Shown: piece by piece, positions 22,741-34,418 of the stretch | Position numbering within the stretch: the first letter of the stretch is position 1 | How the letters are laid out: every line of letters begins with the position of its first letter | Assembly (NCBI RefSeq): GCF_000499845.2 | Contig: NC_023755.2 | Span: 29,520,217-29,584,216 of the forward strand | Length of the DNA: 64,000 bases | Source of the DNA: Phaseolus vulgaris | Taxonomy: Eukaryota > Streptophyta > Magnoliopsida > Fabales > Fabaceae | Reading direction: 5' to 3' | Translations under genes and position numbers: made by a program | The notes under the pieces: generated by a model | Told to the model about the DNA's origin: nothing | Seen by the model: the letters and a program-made list of their open reading frames with translations, nothing else | The model's database searches: none

Positions 22741-25700
22741 GATGCTATTAGAAAACCAAATGAAAGTATAGGGATATCTCAGGGTCACCCTAACAGAAAA
22801 GAACTGGTCGAACCTCTTTATTGGAGGTATGGATCTCCATGAGTTACCTATGATCGGGAGAAGATTTACGTGGTATAAACCTAATGGACATGCGAAGTCA
22901 AGAATGGATAGGGTCTTTATGTCTTCAGAATGGTAGGGTGTATGACCATAATGCAAACTCTATGTCCTAGATAGGACTGTATTTGATCATTGTGTCAGTT
23001 TGGTCACACAATCTCAGTATGATTGGGGATCGAGACCCTTTAGATATTTAAATGTTTTTCATACAGATGGGGTTTTAGGGAAGTTGTAGAAAATTGTTGG
23101 GTGAAACAAGATAAGCAAGGTAATGAAATATGGACTGTGAAAGAATAGTTGAAACTTCTTAAGAAAGAGATCAGTACTTGGAAAAATGAGGTATTTGACT
23201 TGTTACATAGGAAAGTGGAATGTTTGGTTAAGAGAATTAGGGAGTTTGATATAAATGATGAACAAAGGGGTCTAAATGATGAATAAAGAAACTCCTATTT
23301 TGCTGACCTGAAGAGTTTTAACTTAAAATTGAAATGCTATAGAAGAACAAAAATCTAGAAGAAAGTGGTTGCAAGATGGTGATCTTAATAACAATATTTT
23401 CATAAGAGAATGAAATGAAGGTGTAGTAAAAATATGTTGAAGGAGGTTTATATAGGTTCAAAATGGAGTGAAGAGCCTAGTAAGGTTAAAGAGGAGGTTC
23501 TTAGATTTTATAAGGATAGGTTTTCTAGTGCAAATGACCTAAAGATAAGATTAGATAATGTTCTGTTTGCCCAATTAATAGTGTTTAAATGAGTCACTAG
23601 TTAAATTGTTCTTTATGGAAGAAATTAAAGAGGTTGTGTGGGATTGTGATAGTAACAAAAGTCTTGGACTAGATGGTTTTAACTTCAATTTTTTTAAAGA
23701 ATTATGGGATCTTATTAAGCAGGACTTGTCTAGGGTTGTCACGAGTTTCCACAAGTTTGGAAAATGACCTAAAGGTTGTAATGCATCTTTTATTACCCTC
23801 ATTCCGAAAGTGTCTAACCCCTTAGAGCTACATGAATATAGATAAATTTCTCTTGTGGGTAGTCTGTATAGAATCATAGCTAAAATCCTTTCTAAAAGGT
23901 TGCAGAAATTCATTAACAATCTCATATATGAAGAAAAATCTACTTTTATTCATTAACAATCTCATAAATGAGGTCCTAGATGACGTTAGAAAGAGGAAAG
24001 GAAAATGCATTATTATTAAGGCTGATTTTGAGAAAGCCTATGATTATGTATATTGGGAGTTTTTATACTATATGCTTCAAAGAATGAGTTTTTGTGTCAA
24101 ATGGGTAGCTTGGATTAAGGATTGTCTTGAGTCCTCAACTAATTATGATCATTGTGCTTTGGTTCTCAAGAACACATTAATTGATTGGGGGGCGATGTCA
24201 TTTAGAACTTTTGTATATTTGTGAAAATTACAAGGACTTTTATGTTTTTATCAAAGAAAAATGGAATTCATATAAACTAGAAGGAAATGCTATTTGAGAG
24301 TTGAAGGAAAAACTTAAGTGTATGAAGATGGATCTTAGAATATGGAATAAGAATACTTTTGAGGATATTAATAAAACTAAAGATAACCTTGTGACTTCAA
24401 TTAGAGAGTTAGATAAAAGAGATGAAAAGGATAATCTAGATCAAGAAAATAGAGAACTCTGGATAAAATTGTTCCTGACTTACATAGATTGAAATTAAAC
24501 AATATGTTTTTTTAGAGGGAATGAGCCCTTTTTATAGTGTTATTGTAGCCAACAAAGTTACTGATGAGGCGAAAAGAAAAAGTAAGGGATGCATCACTGG
24601 AAAGTAGACTTCAAAAAAGCTTACGATTCAGTTGAGTGGGATTTTACATGCTGGAGAGATTAGGTTTTGCCAATTCTTGGATAAGATGGATTAGAAATTG
24701 TTTGGAAACATCCCATGTATATATTATGTTAATGGCGGTCCCAGTAGAGAATTTTAAATGGAAAATGGACTAAGACAAGGAAATCCATTGAGCCTTTTTT
24801 TATTTCTTATCATTGGGTAAGGGCTAATAGGTGTGGTGAGACAAGCTGAGAGAAAAGGTATGCTCGAATGGATTAGGGTGGGTTTAGAAGAAATACATAT
24901 TAATATGCTTCAATTTATGGATGACACTCTATTCTTTTGTAAACCAAGTTTAGAAATATTGTGGTTCTTAAAGCATTCTCAGATGCTTTGAATTAGCATC
25001 TTGATTGAAAATTAATTTCCATATAAATCAAATATTGGAGGAATAGGAATTCAAGCATCTTCCTTGTCTAGATAGGAAGAAATTATGATATGCAGGATCA
25101 TGCTTCTCCCTTTCACATACCTAGGGGGAAATTATAGATTGAAAGGCTTCTATAAAGGAATGGTAGAAAAAAAAACGTATCTTTAAATGGAAAGCTAAAC
25201 ATATTTCCTTCGCAAGTAGAATCATCCTTATAAAATATGTTCCCTATGCATTACCAATTTTTTCCTATCCATTTTCAGAATGGCAGTATCGATCTGGAAT
25301 CAAATTATTATAGTTTAGAGATATTTTTTGTGGGATGACGTCATGAAGGGAGGAAAATTGCATGGGTTAGTTAGAAAACAATCTGTAAGAGGAAACAAGA
25401 AGGGGGTCTAGGGGTTAAGAATCTTAAGACGTTCAACACTGCTTTATTAGTAAAGTGGGCCTGGACATTGGGAAGGGAAGACAACAAGGGGATGTGGGCA
25501 AACATTATTAGGTCTAAATACGAACCATGGAGAGTTTTATTTGAGGATACAAAGAGTAAATTTGATTCCCTATGATGGAGAGACATAAAGAAATTATTTA
25601 TTTCCCAAATCGGGGGAAATTGGTTCTTGGAAAATATTGCTTGGATATTTGGAAACAGGAATAGAATTATGTTTTGGGAAGATATTTGGATAGGCAAACT

Positions 25701-26540
25701 ACCTTGAAAGATAGGTTCCTGAGACTATATGCCAAGTCAAACCAAAAGGGTATGTTCATAGGTCAATTAGGTGTTTGGAAAGAGGTTACATGGTGTTGGA
25801 GACTGAGTTGGAGAAGACCTTGGTTTGTCTGGGAGGAAACTTTGGTGAGTTAAATGGTACACCTTATTAACGAAAAAATTTGTATTATGATAAAAAAGGA
25901 CGAATGGGTATGGAAAGATATGAATTTAGGGAATTACACTATTAAATCTTCATATAAGATCCTGTCAAATTTTCAAATGGAAGAGGAATTTGAGGTATAT
26001 ATCAAACTTTGGAAATCCAAAGCTTTACCTTCTGCCACTGTTTTTTGTTGGTGTATTTTTCAAGATAAAATTGCAGCAATCCAGAACCTTCTTCATAAAA
26101 ATATTCGTATTCAAAAGTTAAATTGTGTTATGTGTGATAGGGAGTTAGAGAATTCAAATAATTTATTCTTTAGATGCTTAAAAGTTGTGAAAATTTAGAG
26201 CCAATTGGTTTAGATTTGTAATCACAAATCATGGTACTACAATATTACACTTTTGTGGGTTTGATTTTGTGAGTTTTAATGAGAACAAAAATGATATATT
26301 GAAAATTATTTTGATAGCCACAGTTTGGAATATTTGAACTATGAGAAACAATATCATTTTTATAATAAAATTCCATATGAGCAACAAGTATTCATGATGG
26401 TGCAATTAAAATCTTGGAGGTGGATAATTGGTAAATTCCTAATGGCACTTTTCTTTTATTCTGACTGGTGTTTAAACCTTGTCATGTACATTCAATTGCT
26501 AAGCTAAACATTAGGCTTTTTATTCCTAATAAAAGTTTTC
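22741..26540 (+). mobile_element. LINE B: rearranged L1-like element
   Basis: The plus strand contains an endonuclease C-terminal part (LHELPMIGRRFTWYKPNGHA, near 22830-22900) and RT N-terminal remnants (SLGLDGFNFNFFKELWDLIK near 23660-23720; KADFEKAYDYVYWEFLYYML near 24020-24080). At about 24140 the sequence jumps back to endonuclease C-terminal sequence (DHCALVLKNTLIDWGA). It then proceeds again through the linker, RT with catalytic FMDDTLFFC near 24913-24940, and zf-RVT at 25854-26198 (LPSATVFCWCIFQDKIAAIQ). The tail near 26400-26500 matches L1 ORF2 ends. It has dozens of stops, and the 5' part (ORF1) is missing. Confidence 0.85.
25854..26198 (+). pseudogene. LINE B zf-RVT domain remnant
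   Basis: The longest coding piece of this LINE: a segment with WVWKDMNLGNYTIKSSYKIL followed by the zf-RVT core (KALPSATVFCWCIFQDKIA, NLLHKNIRIQ, CVMCDRELENSNNLFFRC). This zinc-binding domain follows RT in plant L1 ORF2 proteins. It is truncated by stops on both sides and is not a gene of its own. Confidence 0.8.
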
Positions 26541-27330
26541 GTTATAGCTCGTTAGGGATCAATGTCTTTTGCATACCACAATGGTAATATTGGTTTCAAG
26601 AAGAATATACTCGAAGCAAAATTCAAATATGAAGTACGGACTGCATTAAGGGCAAAGTATAAGTCATGAGACTTCTTTTACGAACATCTTTTGGCAGCTA
26701 TCGCTATTAGATACACAAGCCTAAGGAATGTTTTTTTCTTTCTTAGAGCTAGTAGAGCTTTGGCAAGGGTCTATTGTTTTGTTTAATTTGAAATGTATAA
26801 GCTCATATTCACAGTTGTTCTTCATAGAATTAGCTGCTATATATATTTGTTTTTTTTATCATCAATAAATAATATATACTTGTGAACCACTTCATAGGTG
26901 ATCCAACCCATATACAGAGGAACAAAAAACAACCTAACAACACAACACCATACAACTACTAAAAAATGAACCTTGCCAAAAACAACTGCTGAAAACAAAC
27001 TAAAGCGAAGAAAGATAGACCAAAGGATTATGACACCAATCAGAAAAAGAAAAACAAGCAGAGAGGAATTTAGAAATGATCCAAGACCAAACCTTGAATT
27101 AAGCCAAAGAAAAGATCTTATAATAATCCAAAACTTCACGTTTAAAAATAATCTTATTCCTATGACTCAAAATCTCACTAACCACCACAATCCAAATATT
27201 CCCCATCTCTAAGTTGACCGACTCAAGAGCATTACACAACCTGAATTGCAAAAAGTGAGAGTAAGCGTGAAGGGGGGGGGGGGGGAACTGACAAGATGCT
27301 TAACAACATAAAACAAAGATTCCACACCAA

Positions 27331-28047
27331 CTAGATTATTCTAAAGTAAAAAAACAAATGATTTAACTCCTCTTTTACCCCACAAAAGCAGCAAAAAACG
27401 CTTCCGACCGCAATCCCGCATCTATGTAAATTATCCTTAGTAGCAAGCTTATTTTTCAGCACCCTCCAAGTGGTAACCTGAGTTGAAGACAAAGCTTTAA
27501 TTCTCCTAAACAATTTAAACATCCTCGACCAGTCCCCCACATGAACACCTCTTAGAATACCGTAAGCTGAATTTATTGAGAACTATAGAGACTTATCGTA
27601 TTTCCAAATTCACCTATCAACTTTCTCCAAGACAGGTCACGATTCGTGCACTACCTCGAGAAGTTGTCTAACCTGGACCTTCTTCTGATAAAAAAGTCTC
27701 ATTTTCCACGCCAAAGACCACTCCCAAACATTGTTTTCCCGAAACCCACAATGATCCAACGACATGTCTTTCTCGACATAAAGAGAAAAAGGTCATGGGA
27801 ACTTATTCTTCAAGGAATCATTACCTACCCATCGGTCCTCCCAGAATTTGATAGACTTCCAATTGCCAACTTCCCACTTTAAGCAGTCTCCGAAGTTACT
27901 ACCCCTTTTCTCTAGCTTCCAGGTCATCTTCAAACCTTTCCACCAAAGGGAAGCATTGTAGATACACCTGTCCTTCTTCAGATTTCTCCAACCTCCATAT
28001 TTGGACTCTAAAACCTCCTTCCACAAACCTCCCTCATTATACCCCAA
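27331..28047 (-). pseudogene. LINE C linker and zf-RVT
   Basis: The upstream part (28047-27793) carries the plant L1 linker motif GGLWKEVLESKYGGWRNLKK with WWKGL and FWEDRW repeats. The zf-RVT follows at 27540-27331 (KALSSTQVTTWRVLKNKLAT, KDNLHRCGI, CCFCGVKEELNHLFF). A poly-G run (plus 27275-27287) and stops end the frame. Confidence 0.85.
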
Positions 28048-28298
28048 CCGCCAAATCTATTTACCCAATAAAGCCATGTTGAAATCCTTAATGTTAACTA
28101 CTCCAAGCCCACCACCGTCTCGGGACTCACAAACCTTTTCCTAAGAAATCTAAGCAATCTTCCTCTCTTCAGAACCCCATCTCCACAGAAAGTTCCTTTG
28201 AATACGCACAATCTTTTTTCATTACAACAGCAGGCAACATAAACATTGACATGTAAAATAACGGAATAGACCAAAACTGAATTGATGAGACAAATCCT

Positions 28299-29520
28299 TC
28301 AATTCATAGACAAATTTCTACCTTTCCATCTTCCCAATCTGGATTTGATTCTAGCCACCACTCCATCCCAAAACGCTTCCCTCTTGTGACACCCCCCAAT
28401 ATGCAACCCTACATATTTGAAAAGGACTTTCATTACCTTGCAGTTAAGAATAGTCGCAAAACCCTGGATAGAAAACGCATCAATCCCCACCCACCAATAC
28501 TTATTTTCAAGAAATTCACCTTCAAACCGAAGCCAACTTATAACAATTTAACATTGCCTTAATGTTGAACACACTTTTAGAACTCGCATGGCAAAAAAAC
28601 AAAGTGTCATATGCATATTGAAGCATATTAACTCTAACCTTCTTACTCTCGATCTCCAAACTGTTTACCACTCCAAGCTCGTCAATATTCCTAGAGACTC
28701 CTACCGGACTTTCACCCACAATAAGAAACAAGAAAGGAGTGAGAGGATCACCTTGTCTCAAACCCTTCAATGGAGAAAATTCCTTGATCGGGCTCCCATT
28801 AACAAGAATGGATACCGAAGAAGATTCAAGACAAGCTTTAATCCAAAGGATCCACTTATCACAGAATCCAAGCCTTCCTAACATGTAATAGATAAAATAT
28901 CACTTCACAGAGTTGTAAGCCTTCTCGTAATCAATCTTGAAGAAAACGTTGCTATTCTTCGTCCTCTTAGCCTCCTCAAGCACCTCATTGGCTGATTGTC
29001 TAAAATCAACGACCTTACGTAACACCTTTTTCAACCTAAGAGAAAGTAGTTTTGATGTAATCTTGTATATACATACGACTAGAGAAATGGGTATGAAATC
29101 ACCAAGCGGTTGTGGGTTATCAGACTTGGGAACCAAACATATAAAGGAAGCATTTTACCCCATAAGCCAAGAACCAGAGACAACAAAATCCTTTACAACC
29201 AGTCAAATGTCCTTCTTACTCAACTCCTAACTATGTTTAATGAAACTAAAATTAAAACTATCTAAACTAGGGCTTTTCGAACTATCGCAACTCCAAACCG
29301 CATTCTTAACTTTCTCTTCAGAAAATATGCCAACCAACATCTCATTATCTGAATCAGAGATAAAGTTAAAAAATAAGTTGTCCAACCTAACCTGAGGCCC
29401 AATAGTTCCTTCAAATCTATTATTGAAAAAATCCTTGACTTTTTCCTTCACCACATCCTTGTCATCACACCAGTAGCCGTTAATGAACATACCATTAAAG
29501 CTATTCCTTACCTTCTCCAT
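28299..29520 (-). pseudogene. LINE C reverse transcriptase
   Basis: RT blocks in order are: SSKSPSLDSFNFSFIKHS near 29230; a second block with PISLVVCIYKITSKLLSLRL and VFFKIDYEKAYNSVK at 28900-29136; and MLGRLGFCDKWILWIKACLE with LKGLRQGDPLTPFLFLIV at 28522-28884. The catalytic box reads QYAYDTLFFC instead of Y/F-A-D-D, so the first catalytic aspartate is tyrosine. Further blocks run to 28299. Frameshifts and a stop separate the pieces. Confidence 0.88.
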
Positions 29521-29843
29521 GCAACAATCAAATGGAAGTATTTAGTATTTAGACAACCTTGTTGCATCCACTTGCGACGAGCTTTCAGAAAATACACAAC
29601 TTCTTGCTTAAACAAAATCTTGTTTTGTTCTTCCAACAGAAACCTCCTCTCCTCCCTACCTACCTCATCAAAAGCGCCTTCATCATCCCGAACATCCAAA
29701 GTCTGAATCTTCTTTTTGAAATCCTCCCCAAGACTATTGACATTCCCAAAGATGTCTCGATTCCAGGCTTTTAAATCCTACTTTAACCTTTTCAATTTTT
29801 CCTTAAAAGTTAACAACCCTCTTCCAACCACATCGTAATTGGT

Positions 29844-30638
29844 TCATTTGTCACGCACGAATTCATTGAACCTGTCGTCTTTCTGCCAAATGTCCAGGCC
29901 TCTAAATGATTTTGGTCCCCAATCAGAACACTCGTCTTTAAGTACCAAGGCACAATGATCTAACACCGATCTACTAGAAACAAATTGTTTACTATTTGGC
30001 CAAATTTCCAACCAATCCTCGGAAACCAAGACCCTATCAATTATGCTTTTCATAGAACCATTTTGTTTATACCAAATAAATTTCCTGCCAATCATTGGGA
30101 TATCCATCAGCTCTGACCTTTCAATAAAATTATTAAACTCCCAAATTTCTCTGCTACAATGACACAGAAACATAACTTCTTCTCTCCTCCTTCCTCCTAA
30201 TAACATTAAAGTCCTCAACTACACACCATACCTTGTTCGGATGATTCACCCTTCACAAATTTCATCCAGAATTAACTTTTTTTCCCCTCTACGTCCTTGG
30301 GCAATAGGCATTCACAATTGTAACCTGTACTCCACTACCAACCTTCCAACCCCCTTCAATTACAGAAAAATTATTGCCGTTAAAGGACCTCAACAATTGA
30401 AGAAACTCTTTCTTCACATCGTAATTAACTCACCAACGTTGTTACTCGCTCCATTTTCAACCCAATCGATATCGTTAGAGCCCCACAAAAGAAAACAATT
30501 CCCCTCACCAACCTCAGAAAACTTTGTCTCTTGCAAACAAACCATACCTACTTGTTCCAAACAGATTAACTCTCTTAAATACCTTCTTTTAACACTTCCT
30601 CCTAACGCCCTTATATTCAGACTAATTATCTTCATCAT
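29844..30638 (-). pseudogene. LINE C APE-type endonuclease
   Basis: Starts with MKIISLNIRALGG (catalytic Asn) at 30638, then MVCLQETKFSE (catalytic Glu). After a frameshift, LMDIPMIGRKFIWYKQNG and the terminal SVLDHCALVL (Asp-His) lie at 29844-30218. The order and motifs are those of the target-nicking endonuclease of plant L1 elements. The frame break at about 30230-30410 inactivates it. Confidence 0.87.
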
Positions 30639-31718
30639 CAGAAACACTGACCTCCTTCCTTCTACTAGTATCCCGGGCTTCGAAAGCTTGTAAGGAACGA
30701 AGAACCATGTCTTCCTCACCGTCAAACGAAAAGCCCAACTCCTTCCCACAATTCCAGATTTTTCAAGCTTTAGACACATAATTTTTCATCCAGAACAACC
30801 CTTGTAACAATTTCTTACAACACTTTCAAAGATGAAATGACTAGTATTCTCTTACCTCAATTCCACCGAAGAAGCGGGTTGGATGTCCCTTCCTACCGAG
30901 GACACAATAATCGTACCCGGCAAAGGTTTGAGATTAAGACCAGCCAAACCAACACTGCTACCCAACTTTTTGGTGTCTAAAAGAACCTGGAGCTTACCCG
31001 AAGAAAACTCCCTCTCGCACCGAACCACCGTCTTGACTATATGTGTCACCCCTAGTCGGCCCCTCCTGACTCTTAGACATCACCTTAGTTACTGCATTAC
31101 CTAACTCCTTCCTTTCCCATGCACCATCTTGACTTCCCAAGGAATAATTAATAACACTGTCTGAATGATTATTTGCGTCCCTTGCACTTCCGTCCACCAT
31201 TGCTGGAAATTGCGACATCTCCTTCCCACCCATTGCGCTGCCCCTCCACCAAAATCAAAGCCATCCGAGACGTAAAAATAATCTTCGACGCTACCATCCA
31301 ACCACGCCTCAGATTCCCCCTCCGAAGCACCACCCCACCTGTTGTGAGAACACCCTACCTGAATGACTATTGCACTGCTTCTTCTTCAAAAATACCTAAC
31401 ATAAGGTATAATTAATTCTCGCATCTTTAACTAGGCTTACCTTTACTCCAACCGGGATTCTGATACGTAATGTAGCAAATTCTAAAACCTCACGTGAAGC
31501 AATTTCTTCGTCTACCTCAATGAGCGTTCCAACCAGAGACCCTATAAGCTCAAAACACTAGTTGCTCCAAAAATTCAGAGGGATTCCTCTACAGTGAACC
31601 CACACATATTTTTCCACTACCTCAAAAGACTTAGACCGGGGAACAATCGAAAATGCCATCCAACCATTCTTTGTTTTCTTCTATAAGCTTCTAAAGGGAA
31701 TCCTCCACTTCACTTGAT

Positions 31719-31860
31719 TTTTTTTGATCAGCAAAGAATTAAGTAAATTAAAGGGAATACTTCAGGGGTATTCCAACCCTTATACAAACACCCACATTTA
31801 ATCTAATGGCTAAAAAACAGAGACTACAAAATGCAACAAAAACCTATATAATAACTAGTC
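31719..31860 (-). mobile_element. 142-bp LINE 3'-end insertion inside LINE C ORF1
   Basis: The plus strand shows TTTTTTGATCAGCAAAG followed by the LINE 3' motif GGTATTCCAACCCTTATAC, the same tail as LINE A (GTGATCCAACCCTTATAC). It is bracketed by a perfect 17-bp direct repeat, CCTCCACTTCACTTGAT, at 31702-31718 and 31861-31877. It is thus a severely 5'-truncated LINE copy that landed in ORF1 of LINE C. Confidence 0.93.
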
Positions 31861-31877
31861 CCTCCACTTCACTTGAT

Positions 31878-32476
31878 AATAAAACAAACTTCTCACCGAT
31901 GTATCTAAGTTGCACGAAGTTAAAACCTCCCATAAAAATGCTCTTCTACACTACCTTTACGTTGGAAGCTTTAGATAAACTCTTGACGAAGCTGCATTCC
32001 AACCACTTTGGGACCTCTGACTTGAAATTGAAAGAAGACGTATTAATATCTGAAGCCGCATCCTCTTGGGAGGCAATCGTACCCTCATTCTTGACCACTT
32101 GTGCAAAGCTTGCACTCCCACTCTTCATCGTCACGACACCAGAAACTTGTTGCACCTTTTGGTTCCAAGTTTTTTGAGAGGCAGTCCGTCTCTTCCTGGA
32201 TAACCACTCTTTCTTTTGTGGTTCCCTCTAACCATACTTCGGTTTATTAACTTGCAACTTCCAATACCCAATCCAAACTGAGCCGAGTTTTCTTTCTAGT
32301 ACCTCCACAGCCCTTACACCATGGATCCTTACGAACCCAAAGTGTTTGATTCTAACGTCTAACCTTCTAGGGATAAAGACGTCAAACACTCTGCCCCACC
32401 TTTGAAATACTTTCCGAAGGTTCTTTTCCGCATACTCGGGTGGAAAATTAGTGAAGAAAAACAAAGAATCCATCAT
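31878..32476 (-). pseudogene. LINE C ORF1 N-terminal RRM-like region
   Basis: From ATG at 32476 the frame reads MMDSLFFFTNFPPEYAEKNL, then FQRWGRVFDVFIPRRLD and KHFGFVRI, an RNA-recognition-motif fold typical of the N-terminus of plant L1 ORF1 (RNP1-like KHFGFVRI). A stop ends this frame at 32228; an acidic linker piece is open in the same orientation at 31946-32155. The role in the family is RNA binding and chaperoning of the LINE transcript. Confidence 0.8.
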
Positions 32477-32555
32477 GATCTTTACTCACTTTTCCTTACC
32501 AGAAAATGCTCTCTCTCCCTCGTCGGAAAACCCTTTCTCCTTCTCTCTCTATGTG

Positions 32556-34363
32556 CTTGCATGTAAATTGTAAGAGTTACTGTATATATCTTTGTTTCTT
32601 GTTATGGTTTAAATCTGTCTTTTTGTATGCATGTAAGAACCATCAGGTCTAAGTAGAATGTGTGAGATGAACTGTTTTGACTAGTCATAAAATATTTTTT
32701 TATGTAATAGAGTTGAAGTATTCCTCAAATATTTATATTTATTATATTCTTTCTTGTGTCGATAAAAAAAGAAAAAACATATTCTTTTGTATGAATTGGA
32801 GTAACACAAGTATTCCATTTAATCTTTTGCTAAAAAAAGAAAAATCTCACCTACCTATGATTCCGATAAGAATCCACAATACAAGGAAAAGAAAATGACT
32901 TGACTACTAATTGGAAATATAAAATGTATATGTATAAAGTGACTGAAATAGACGTAGGAAATTGAAAGAATTATATATAGAAAAGAAATAATAAAATTAG
33001 GTGGTATAGACCTTTGGTAACGGGCAAAAGATGTTTATGATATAATAAAAGGAGTAATTCTGAGAAAGATTCTTTGCTTCTCTGCAAGTGTTCCTAAAAT
33101 ATGCAACATGTCAACTCCCATGCACACAGAAAATGACAAAGAAGAAAGTGTTGTATAAGCCGGTACGTAGAGCTACGAGAATTCTCCCATTTTTCCATTT
33201 GAATCCGCACGAGAACCCATTTCTTCTCTCCTGCGTATGGCTTTCCCAATCCAATCGCTTTGTTTAATCCTTCGAATATTTGTCTTCATTCAGTTTTTTC
33301 TCTCCCTCTCTCTCCTCCAATACACGTAAAACTGTGTTCATACTAATCTATAGTCAAAATTGGGTGTCTTGTAGCCAAAACCTAATCCTTGAAAATGATT
33401 CCTCATTGGGACCTACACTCTGCGCTGCAAGCAATTAAATAAATAAATATTTAGTCTCCATGATCTCATGACAAGTGGCTTAAATTCTCCCTAAGAGCCT
33501 CTACAAAAGTAAATCCTTGGACAATAAGGAAAACAATCCATAAATGAGACAATGAGAGGGAATATCAAATATATGACACAACTATTGTATTTACCATGCA
33601 TGCATCATCTTGTATTTTACTTTCCCTGTCTTTTTTCCCGAATCTGTTCTCAATATTTTTAAATATATGAATTTTCAGGTTTTCAAAATCACATGCACGT
33701 ATTTTACTTTGCATATAGACAGGGAGAGAGAGAGAGAGAGTGTTGTCTTGTAAACTTTAGGTTTTACAAGCTAAGTCTGTAGTATTCTGCAGCTAAGATA
33801 AAAGTTTAGTTACATTTTTGGTAAACAACTTATAATTCGGATTATACAATAAGTATAAGTATTGAAATATCCCTTAAATACCTCAAAGGTATAATTCCTA
33901 AATTCATAGAAGGGTTAAAAGAAAGATGAGTAAGATTCAAATATGGGACCATTAGATGTGATATCGAATTTAATCAATTCCTTGAAGTTGATAAAGGAGT
34001 GATTAGAATGTAGCGAAAGGAAATCATCCAATGTATAATAGTTCATCATTATCCACAACTGATATTGAAACAATTTTAGTTGATTTTCATGTATCATTCA
34101 CATGGATGAAATATACAACTATTTATGTCACCAAAAAAAGTTCTTAGCAGAAGGATTTATATATTTATACATCTTCTCGGACATACAAGCATTCAAAGTT
34201 AGTTTTCGAGATAAAAGAAACATATAGGACAAACACTTTTGCCCCTAGCTTTGTTTACCCCTATGATTGCCAATGTCTCCTTAATTAATTAGTTAAGACA
34301 TACTGACATTAACTTTTCGAGGTTATAGATCATATATATTTGACTATTTACACTTTGGGATTT

Positions 34364-34418
<55 letters not shown>

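Larger units (their letters stand above)
26850..32555 (-). mobile_element. LINE C: nearly full-length L1-like element
   Basis: The minus-strand element ends in poly-A (T8 at 26850-26857 on plus) with the family 3' motif GGGTTGGATCACC. Going upstream it has zf-RVT, RT, endonuclease, an ORF1 region and, at the far end, an RRM-like ORF1 start (MMDSLFFFTNFPPEYAEKNL at 32476). A pyrimidine/purine-rich untranslated leader reaches about 32555. A separate 142-bp LINE fragment interrupts ORF1. Candidate target sequences GCTATATATATTTG (26836-26849) and TGTATATATCTTTG (32581-32594) match at 11 of 14 positions, which I regard as unproven. Frames are broken many times. Confidence 0.88.

Noticed and set aside
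22705..22956. Minus-strand 83-codon frame
   Set aside because: Antisense of LINE B endonuclease sequence that reads clearly on the plus strand.
27275..27287. Poly-G run as a regulatory or G-quadruplex signal
   Set aside because: A single homopolymer in a dead LINE coding region; no repeated G-tracts around it, and length may be a sequencing artefact.
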